A stretch of DNA of 6,027 nucleotides from positions 1-6,027 of the forward strand of contig QIMA01000001.1 in the NCBI GenBank assembly GCA_003233535.1. The letters run 5' to 3'. Each line of letters starts with the position of its first letter. The stretch's first letter is position 1. Made by a program: the position numbers and the translations under genes. Source of the DNA: Rhodanobacteraceae bacterium. GTDB lineage: Bacteria > Pseudomonadota > Gammaproteobacteria > Xanthomonadales > SZUA-5. Below, in pieces: positions 1 to 4,764 of this stretch. The notes below the pieces were generated by a model, which saw nothing but the letters and a program-made list of their open reading frames with translations, was not told where the DNA came from and ran no database searches.

Positions 1-22
1 AACCATTCCGCCTCATTGCGCC

Positions 23-51
23 TTGCCCTGCACCCCCTTTGCGGTGATAAG
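23..51 (+). promoter_or_regulatory. candidate sigma70 promoter for the 93-692 gene
   Basis: A -35-like TTGCCC (23-28) is followed after 17 bp by a -10-like GATAAG (46-51); each matches about 4 of 6 consensus positions. Transcription would begin near position 58 and give a short leader of about 35 nt before the start codon at 93. Spacing and distance fit, but hexamer matches of this quality also occur by chance. Confidence 0.3.
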
Positions 52-92
52 AATCGGCGCACACTCTACCCCGTCCAACTGAGGTTTCTAGG

Positions 93-692
93 ATGATGCG
101 ATCTAGCCGTTTTGCCCTAATCGCGCCGATGGCTTTTTTTGGGCTGGGCGTGGTCGGTTTCGGAATTTACTTCTTTATGCCCGGCGCAGACGGTCCGTTT
201 CACGACTCGCTGGTACCCGAACTGATTGGCTTTTGCCTGGAAGGCTTCTTCCTGGTCGGCCTATTGAGTCTGCTGCAAACCACACGGCAGCGCGCTTACC
301 GGCGCGAGCTGTGGCTGAGTCTGCGCGGTGCGCTACGCGGAGTCTTGTCGAGCTTAGACTTGGCCCTGCTGCCGCCGAACGCAGAGCCCGCCCCGACCGC
401 GGCGCTGGAGCAAGACCCCACGCTAATCCGCCGCTTTATGCGCGAGTTGCAGACCGTTCAGCTGGATCTTGCCGGGATGCTGGCACTCAAGCGCGAGAGC
501 ATCCATTCGCTCGGCCTGACTCGCGATATGACGCCGATCGCCGCCCAGCTCAGTGCGCGGCATATGCGCTGGTGGATCGCCACCGTCGATTCCATGCGCC
601 AGCTGTCGCAGGCGCAAACGCGCGAAGAGATCGAGAAGAACATCTATCAGCTGCTGGAAAACATGGAAGAGTTTGATCAGGTGAGTTACTAG
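93..692 (+). CDS. small two-helix membrane protein of unknown function
   Basis: This 199-residue protein is not a family I recognise. It has two hydrophobic segments near the N-terminus (about residues 7-29 and 44-63), joined by a short polar loop. A hydrophilic, helix-prone C-terminal domain of about 135 residues follows, probably cytoplasmic because the second helix is followed by Arg-rich sequence (residues 65-71). The C-terminal part is rich in Arg, Glu, Gln and Leu with a Trp pair at 160-161, and contains no catalytic motif I can name. ATG at 93 is chosen because GAGG at 81-84 lies 8 nt upstream; a second ATG directly follows at 96 and cannot be excluded. The gene converges on the kinase gene with 6 bp between stop codons. 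Nothing in the sequence ties it functionally to that operon. It is probably a real gene, given a good ribosome binding site and a coherent membrane topology. Confidence 0.8.
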   Translation: MMRSSRFALIAPMAFFGLGVVGFGIYFFMPGADGPFHDSLVPELIGFCLEGFFLVGLLSLLQTTRQRAYRRELWLSLRGALRGVLSSLDLALLPPNAEPAPTAALEQDPTLIRRFMRELQTVQLDLAGMLALKRESIHSLGLTRDMTPIAAQLSARHMRWWIATVDSMRQLSQAQTREEIEKNIYQLLENMEEFDQVSY

Positions 693-698
693 CCCACG

Positions 699-3089
699 CT
701 AATCGCCATCGATTCCGCACGCCAGGCCTGCCGTGGCTAGCCGGCCTTGCAGCCTGGGCGAGTTCTCGCTGAGCGCCTTTAGCCGCGCGTACTCGGCAAT
801 TCGATCTGCCGCATCATTGTTTAGACAGCGCAGCCGCAACAGCGCAATTTGTGCGCTCTTATTAAAGCCGTGCGTGGCGGCCACTGCCGCTAGCCCGACC
901 GCACTGGCACTGCGCATGTGGGTCAAGGCGCTAGCAAAATCCCCCTGCTCCTCTAATGCCAAACCCAGGTTATGTTCGATGATCGCCACGTGCAGGTGCT
1001 CGGCGCCATAGACCTGTGCAGCCAACGCGAGCGCTTCGCGGTAAGTGGCGGTTTGCTCGGTGAAGCGCTCGGATTTGCCATACAGGCTACCCAGCGCATC
1101 CAGCGCTTCAATCAGTTTCGTGGGAACCGCCGGCTCGGCCAATCGAGATTGCGCGACCGCCGATTGCACCAGCTCGAGCGCCTGATCAAACTTCCCCGCC
1201 GTGGCCCAGCGACGACTGAGCATCAGCTGCACCGCGCTGATGTGATCGGCCTGCGCGTCTGCGGCCGCCGTTAGCACCTGCAGCGATTGTTCCAATGTTC
1301 GCTCTGACTCATCCGGCTGATCGAGGCTGAACTGGGTCAGCGCTTTGGTGTAGAGCAACCAGCCCAGATACCCGCGACTGTCTGTCGAATCGGCGACCAG
1401 TCGCGTTTCGGCCTCTTCGATCAGTACCATCGCCGCCGCCGGATCACCGGTTTCACGCAGGGCTTTTGCCAGCTCCAGCAGACGTCTGGTCAACACTCTG
1501 GATCGGTCTAATTCGCGCTCAATTGCCAGCGCTTCCCGCGAGAGCTGCAACTGCGTGTCGCGCAACGCGAGTCCGTTGTAGGCCGATGCCATCGCCGCTA
1601 ACAGGTCCGAACGTACGCCATCACGGCGCGGCAATTCGAGATCGATGCGCTGCACGGCGCTGTCCAGCAGCGCCTTGGCGCTAACAGCCGCACCCTGGGT
1701 GCGGTTCGGATCAGCCTGCGCGAAAGCTGCGATTAGAAAGTCAGTGAGCCGAGCCGACTTTTCAGCCTCAGCCAGCGCCTGATCACGCGACTGTAGAGCC
1801 TGGCGCATCTGCCAAGCGGTGGCGCTGGTACCGACCAATACTGCGAGCAGCAAAGCGGCTGACAGAACGCCTACCCACGGATGTCGAGTCAGCCAGCGGC
1901 GGGCGCGATAGCGCCACGACGGGGGCGCCGCGCTGATCGGCAGGCAGGCCAAGTAGCGCGTGAGGTCATCGGCGAAATGCGCTGCGCTGGGATAGCGCTC
2001 AGCCGGTTCGCTGCGCAGCGCTTTGGCCGCAATCAAACGCAGATCACCGCGCATTATTCGGCGCAACCGGGGCACGCTGCTAGTGCGGTTCGCGGCGACC
2101 TGCTCCAGGTCCGGGCTGTCATCAAACGCATCTGCCAGCGACAGCGCTTCCTGCTCCGTAATTGCGCTCATCATTCGCGGCAGGGAGGATTGATGCTGCG
2201 CAAACGGGCGCCTGCCGGTACAGAGCTCGTAGAGCATCAGACCTAACTGATAGGTGTCAGAACTGGTGCCAACCGATTCTCCCAGCAACTGCTCTGGACT
2301 GGCGTAATGCGGCGTTAGCAAACGCTGCTCGGTACGGGTTTCCGCACCGTCGCCAGCCTCATCGGGATCGAGTACTTTGGCGATACCAAAGTCCAATAGC
2401 TTGGGCGCACCCTGGGCATCGACCAACACATTGGCCGGCTTGATGTCCCGATGCACGATCAGCCGAGAATGTGCGCTAGCCGTGGCCTGGGCAACCTCGA
2501 TCAGCAACCGTATCCGCTGTTCGATACTCAAATTGCGTCGATCGCACCATTGGTCGATGCGCACCCCCTCAACGTACTCCATGGCCAGCCAAGGGCGGCC
2601 ATCGGCAAGTGTGCCGGCGTCGTAGAATCGAGCGATCCGAGGGTCACTGAGGTTGGCCAATATCCGCCGCTCGCGCTCAAATCGAATGCGCAGGTCCGTA
2701 CCGGTATGGCACCCAGCTAGCAGCTTGATCGCCGCCTGCTGGCGGGCGCCGTGCAGCTGTCGTTCGGCCAGATAGACCTGCGCCATACCGCCTTCGCCGA
2801 GCAGTCTGAGCACGGCCCAATCGTCAATCTGGTCGGGCACTTGGTATTTACTGCTAGGAACGACGCCGGCGTGGGCGAGCGCGTAGTCGTCCGGCAGCCG
2901 CTGCCACTGCCACTGCGTCTGGCCGTCGTCACAATGCGCCAGCAAATTGCGCAAGGCGGTCAATTTCTCCGCATCGCCAGCACACGCATCGATCGCAAAT
3001 TGATCACGCTGTTCGACGGGCAGGTCCAGCGCCCGCTGCAGCAATGCATCCAGCGCAATGAAGTCCAAGGTCGAATCGAGCTTAAGCAT
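699..3089 (-). CDS. transmembrane Ser/Thr protein kinase with C-terminal TPR-type region
   Basis: A 796-residue Hanks-type kinase, likely the partner of the sigma factor encoded just upstream. Residues 1-85 form an N-terminal region typical of sigma-linked kinases. The kinase domain spans about 91-380 and is complete: glycine loop GEGGMAQVY (98-106), ATP-binding Lys in AIK (K122), helix-C Glu (probably E140), catalytic HRDIKPAN (213-220, D215), DFG (233-235) and SPE in the APE position (264-266). The catalytic loop is the RD type, so activity probably depends on activation-loop phosphorylation. A basic stretch (393-402) precedes one membrane helix (about 404-427), which places the kinase inside the cell and the C-terminal 370 residues outside. 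That region is helical and TPR-like, clearest at 661-695 and 701-728, and may be the sensor. ATG at 3089 is 13 bp beyond the sigma gene stop. A TGAGG sequence overlapping that stop may serve as ribosome binding site, which suggests translational coupling. The substrate and signal are inferred. Confidence 0.95.
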   Translation of the reverse strand: MLKLDSTLDFIALDALLQRALDLPVEQRDQFAIDACAGDAEKLTALRNLLAHCDDGQTQWQWQRLPDDYALAHAGVVPSSKYQVPDQIDDWAVLRLLGEGGMAQVYLAERQLHGARQQAAIKLLAGCHTGTDLRIRFERERRILANLSDPRIARFYDAGTLADGRPWLAMEYVEGVRIDQWCDRRNLSIEQRIRLLIEVAQATASAHSRLIVHRDIKPANVLVDAQGAPKLLDFGIAKVLDPDEAGDGAETRTEQRLLTPHYASPEQLLGESVGTSSDTYQLGLMLYELCTGRRPFAQHQSSLPRMMSAITEQEALSLADAFDDSPDLEQVAANRTSSVPRLRRIMRGDLRLIAAKALRSEPAERYPSAAHFADDLTRYLACLPISAAPPSWRYRARRWLTRHPWVGVLSAALLLAVLVGTSATAWQMRQALQSRDQALAEAEKSARLTDFLIAAFAQADPNRTQGAAVSAKALLDSAVQRIDLELPRRDGVRSDLLAAMASAYNGLALRDTQLQLSREALAIERELDRSRVLTRRLLELAKALRETGDPAAAMVLIEEAETRLVADSTDSRGYLGWLLYTKALTQFSLDQPDESERTLEQSLQVLTAAADAQADHISAVQLMLSRRWATAGKFDQALELVQSAVAQSRLAEPAVPTKLIEALDALGSLYGKSERFTEQTATYREALALAAQVYGAEHLHVAIIEHNLGLALEEQGDFASALTHMRSASAVGLAAVAATHGFNKSAQIALLRLRCLNNDAADRIAEYARLKALSENSPRLQGRLATAGLACGIDGD

Positions 3090-3100
3090 AACGTTGCAGG

Positions 3101-3105
3101 CCTCA
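3101..3105 (-). promoter_or_regulatory. ribosome binding site of kinase gene, overlapping the sigma gene stop
   Basis: On the minus strand TGAGG reads through the TGA stop codon of the sigma factor gene (3103-3105) and ends 11 nt before the kinase ATG at 3089. The spacing is slightly long. Because the site is embedded in the upstream stop codon, ribosomes terminating on the sigma message would be positioned to reinitiate on the kinase, consistent with coupled expression of the pair. Confidence 0.45.
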
Positions 3106-3723
3106 GCGCAAGGCGGCGCCTACCCACGCCTTTGCGCGCAGCCAGTCGCGTTGAACCGTGCGCTCGTTGACGCCCATTAACTGCGCGATATCCACCGGTT
3201 TCAATCCCGCGAAAACGCGCAATTCGACCAATCGGACCAGCCTTGCGTCGTGCGCCTCTAGCTGTTGCAGCGCCTGTTCAAGCGCCAACAGGGAATCGGC
3301 ATCGTTGCCGGCGGGTAAATCATGTTCCTGGAGTTCCAGTAACACCTGACCGCTGCCGCGTTTGGCGGCGCGGCGCTTGCGCGCGGAGTCGATGAGGACG
3401 TGACGCATCGCCCGTGCACAGAATGCCAATAAATGCTCGCGAGATTGAATATCGAGGCCCGCCTGTGCAGCCAAGCGCTCGTAGGTCTCATGCACCAGCA
3501 CCGTGGTCGAGAAACTGTCGCCCGGGCGTAAACGCATAAGCTGTTGGTGAGCGATACGCTTGAGATCGGCGTACACCTGCGGAAGTAAGGCATCAATATC
3601 AATCGACTCTGCAGCACCGGCAGGTGGGGGATTGAAGCCCGCAGCTGGCATTGCGCAACTGCTGGCTGCGGCTTGCGCATTGCCAAGCGTGGACACTGAG
3701 TTCACTGACATCAAACAGTTCAA
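3103..3723 (-). CDS. ECF-type RNA polymerase sigma factor (TIGR02999 / ECF43-like)
   Basis: A 206-residue extracytoplasmic-function sigma factor that would direct RNA polymerase to a specific promoter set. Residues 1-40 are a variable Ala/Pro/Ser-rich extension. Region 2 covers about 44-117, including ADLKRIAHQQL, the segment FSTTVLVHETYERL (71-84) and RAMRHVLIDSARKRRAAKRG (104-123), all typical of the TIGR02999 sigma family. Region 4 covers about 145-203, with a helix-turn-helix around 173-201 (KPVDIAQLMGVNERTVQRD). The acidic residues that normally precede the LVxE motif in region 2.2 are absent and replaced by S72, T73 and T74; in ECF43 factors a Thr there is phosphorylated by the partner kinase. 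The TTG at 3723 is chosen because AGAGGAG ends 7 nt upstream; the in-frame ATG at 3711 is 19 nt away. It is the first gene of the operon with the kinase. No anti-sigma factor gene is visible, as expected for kinase-controlled sigma factors. Confidence 0.92.
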   Translation of the reverse strand: MNCLMSVNSVSTLGNAQAAASSCAMPAAGFNPPPAGAAESIDIDALLPQVYADLKRIAHQQLMRLRPGDSFSTTVLVHETYERLAAQAGLDIQSREHLLAFCARAMRHVLIDSARKRRAAKRGSGQVLLELQEHDLPAGNDADSLLALEQALQQLEAHDARLVRLVELRVFAGLKPVDIAQLMGVNERTVQRDWLRAKAWVGAALR

Positions 3724-3730
3724 ATCTGCA

Positions 3731-3737
3731 CTCCTCT
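3731..3737 (-). promoter_or_regulatory. strong ribosome binding site supporting a TTG start for the sigma factor
   Basis: AGAGGAG on the minus strand ends 7 nt before TTG at 3723-3721, which is optimal spacing. The alternative ATG at 3711 would leave 19 nt. This site decides the start codon and gives a protein 4 residues longer than an ATG-based call. Confidence 0.75.
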
Positions 3738-3745
3738 ACGTTGTC

Positions 3746-3761
3746 TAGGTTACGCAACCTA
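3746..3761. repeat. perfect 6-bp inverted repeat in the sigma gene leader
   Basis: TAGGTT (3746-3751) and AACCTA (3756-3761) form a perfect inverted repeat around a 4-base centre. The repeat begins 8 bp upstream of the sigma factor ribosome binding site and overlaps the weak -10 candidate. It could be a repressor or activator half-site pair, or a small hairpin in the leader RNA. The short length means chance is possible. Confidence 0.4.
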
Positions 3762-3781
3762 CGGCGGATCGGTGACAATTT

Positions 3782-3850
3782 TTCGCAATCGACTGCTTCG
3801 GACTGCAAACCGGTCGATACATTCGATGCAACTCCTGCGCAAATTGCGAA
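3782..3850. repeat. 8-bp inverted repeat pair in the divergent promoter region
   Basis: TTCGCAAT (3782-3789) is the exact reverse complement of ATTGCGAA (3843-3850), with 53 bp between the arms. The right arm also contributes to a smaller pseudo-palindrome, CGCAA-A-TTGCG, at 3838-3848, and sits inside a CGATGC (3824-3829) / GCATCG (3852-3857) inverted pair. Repetition of the same half-site TTGCG in both orientations would suit a dimeric DNA-binding regulator acting on one or both divergent promoters. No regulator is known. Confidence 0.35.
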
Positions 3851-3904
3851 CGCATCGCCTAGATGCAAGACTCAAACACCGCCCCACCGTAATGACACTG
3901 CGCC

Positions 3905-4528
3905 TTGGCCAAAAAATCGCTCCCCGAACTGCCGGTATCGGCCAACAATCCCTGCCCCTTTCTGCGCGGACTGGTCTGCGCCGACGAACTCGCCGACGAC
4001 GCAGAAGCGCTGGGGCAAGTCGCGTCGACCATCGTCCGCTGCGCTCACACTGGCGACGGTCAGCCTGAGCTGCCGCGGCTGGCGATCATGGGCGTAGCAC
4101 TGATCGCCAATGGCCTAGGTCCGCTGTCGCTGTATCAAACCGCTAAGAACGGTCTGCGGCTGAACAAGCTACGCGGCGGACCATTGGACAAGAAGGGCGT
4201 GGGCTCCGGAATCCTCGATCAGCACAGCGTAATCGACCCAGAAAACTTGGCGCGACTAGCCACCTTCGGCAGTCAAAAAACGCACGCCGACGGCACACTG
4301 GAACTTGGCCTCAATCTGGCTGAGCTAACCGAGTTCATGAACGCGAACTTTGCCCGCGCAGTCGGGCACCGGCGTCGCATCGACCGCGCGCTAATGAACG
4401 GTGAGTGGCCCGAACTGCTCAAGGTTATGGGCATCGATGGGCCCGGCGGGCGTTTCTTGAGCTTTCGCGACGTCGAAGTGCTGTTCACCCAGCGCCGCTT
4501 TCCGCAGCGGATGAGCGATCAGTTTTGA
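3905..4528 (+). CDS. uncharacterised protein with PCP motif, possibly heme-thiolate peroxidase-like
   Basis: A 207-residue soluble protein with no signal peptide. The N-terminal segment NNPCPFLRGLV (14-24) resembles the Pro-Cys-Pro motif in which Cys binds heme in chloroperoxidase-type enzymes (Peroxidase_2). The C-terminal part (about 183-203, FLSFRDVEVLFTQRRFP) resembles the chloroperoxidase segment that ends in a 'WFTNESFP'-like stretch. The region GSGILDQHSVIDPENLARL (101-119) lies where those enzymes carry the Glu-His-Asp catalytic motif, but only the His-Ser part seems retained, so catalysis is doubtful. Residues 59-77 are hydrophobic (IMGVALIANGLGPLSL) and could be a buried helix or a membrane-associated one. 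The family call is by eye and uncertain. The start is TTG at 3905 because an in-frame TGA lies at 3893-3895 and no ATG exists between; no clear ribosome binding site precedes it. The coding region itself is coherent. It is divergent from the sigma operon and convergent with the hydrolase gene. Confidence 0.75.
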   Translation: MAKKSLPELPVSANNPCPFLRGLVCADELADDAEALGQVASTIVRCAHTGDGQPELPRLAIMGVALIANGLGPLSLYQTAKNGLRLNKLRGGPLDKKGVGSGILDQHSVIDPENLARLATFGSQKTHADGTLELGLNLAELTEFMNANFARAVGHRRRIDRALMNGEWPELLKVMGIDGPGGRFLSFRDVEVLFTQRRFPQRMSDQF

Positions 4529-4631
4529 CGCACCCAGACAGGGTCAGAAGCAGATGTAAGCCCACCCTTGCAAATGAAAAAGTGAGACCCGAAGTTCTAG
4601 CCCGGAATTTCATAAACTTCACGCGCCCTTG

Positions 4632-4649
4632 ATCGCCCAGCGATTTTTT
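4632..4649 (+). terminator. weak rho-independent terminator-like hairpin
   Basis: ATCGC (4632-4636) pairs with GCGAT (4640-4644) across a 3-base loop, followed by a run of six T (4644-4649, the first T being the last stem base). The 5-bp stem is short; a flanking G-T wobble may lengthen it by one pair. It lies 103 nt downstream of the stop at 4528 and could end transcription from the 3905-4528 gene. It is inside the inverted-repeat-bounded element. Confidence 0.35.
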
Positions 4650-4689
4650 CTCAGTCGGGTGTATGAACCACTACACCGCTCCCTTTTCT

Positions 4690-4715
4690 TGAAAAACCAC
4701 TGTGAAAAACCACTG
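4690..4715. repeat. 13-bp perfect tandem duplication
   Basis: TGAAAAACCACTG occurs at 4690-4702 and again at 4703-4715 with no spacer. It is non-coding and within the MITE-like element. Replication slippage is the simplest origin, and copy number may vary among relatives. Confidence 0.8.
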
Positions 4716-4730
4716 GGCAATCAATGTCCT

Positions 4731-4745
4731 GCGCGATCATCGCGC
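4731..4745. repeat. 15-bp GC-rich palindrome next to the right element end
   Basis: GCGCGAT (4731-4737) and ATCGCGC (4739-4745) are perfect reverse complements around a single C. A second hairpin-forming stretch, GAGTT-CATGA-AACTC (4746-4760), follows directly and lies within the right terminal repeat. No T-run follows on either strand, so this is not an intrinsic terminator. Adjacent stem-loops of this kind are common in REP-type ends. Confidence 0.6.
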
Positions 4746-4764
4746 GAGTTCATGAAACTCCGGG

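Larger units (their letters stand above)
3724..3904. other. divergent intergenic region between the sigma-kinase operon and the PCP-motif gene
   Basis: This 181-bp non-coding stretch must carry the promoter of the minus-strand operon and probably that of the plus-strand gene. On the minus strand a TTGTCA at 3778-3773 is a 5 of 6 match to a sigma70 -35 element, but the -10 candidate 18 bp on (CGTAAC) is poor. I see no convincing plus-strand promoter. The region is richer in short palindromes than its surroundings; three are listed separately as possible operator sites. The ORFs that run through it are Arg- or Ser-rich shadows without credible starts. Confidence 0.6.
4529..4764. other. 236-bp intergenic region between convergent genes
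   Basis: No credible gene is present. The first 68 bp (4529-4596) show nothing notable. The remainder is occupied by the inverted-repeat-bounded structure at 4597-4768, which contains a terminator-like hairpin, a 13-bp tandem duplication and a 15-bp palindrome, all listed separately. Base composition is visibly more A/T-rich than in the flanking genes, especially around 4640-4725. Confidence 0.7.

Noticed and set aside
233..676. 147-codon plus-strand ORF overlapping the membrane protein gene in another frame
   Set aside because: Arg/Ala-rich composition typical of a shifted-frame shadow; the 93-692 frame has a good ribosome binding site and two coherent membrane helices.
2901..2916. CTGCCA short tandem pattern
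   Set aside because: It lies within the kinase coding region and corresponds to an alternating Gln/Trp stretch around residues 59-63; two to three units is too few to call a repeat array.
2751..3170. 139-codon plus-strand ORF spanning the kinase start and the sigma-kinase junction
   Set aside because: It lies antisense to two genes with clear conserved motifs, has no recognisable domain and no ribosome binding site; GC-rich codon bias explains it.
3651..4097. 148-codon plus-strand ORF across the divergent intergenic region
   Set aside because: Low-complexity Ser/Thr/Arg/Pro composition, antisense to the sigma gene at its start and out of frame with the PCP-motif gene; no support as a protein.
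4280..4335. Possible EF-hand calcium loop in the PCP-motif protein around residues 125-140
   Set aside because: Only the D-G-x-L core is present; the first loop position is Lys and the twelfth-position Glu is missing, so calcium binding is not supported.
4333..4342. GTTCATGAAC palindrome resembling part of the element's right end
   Set aside because: It lies inside the 3905-4528 coding sequence, encodes ordinary residues and lacks the CTAGCCCGGA terminus, so it is probably coincidence.
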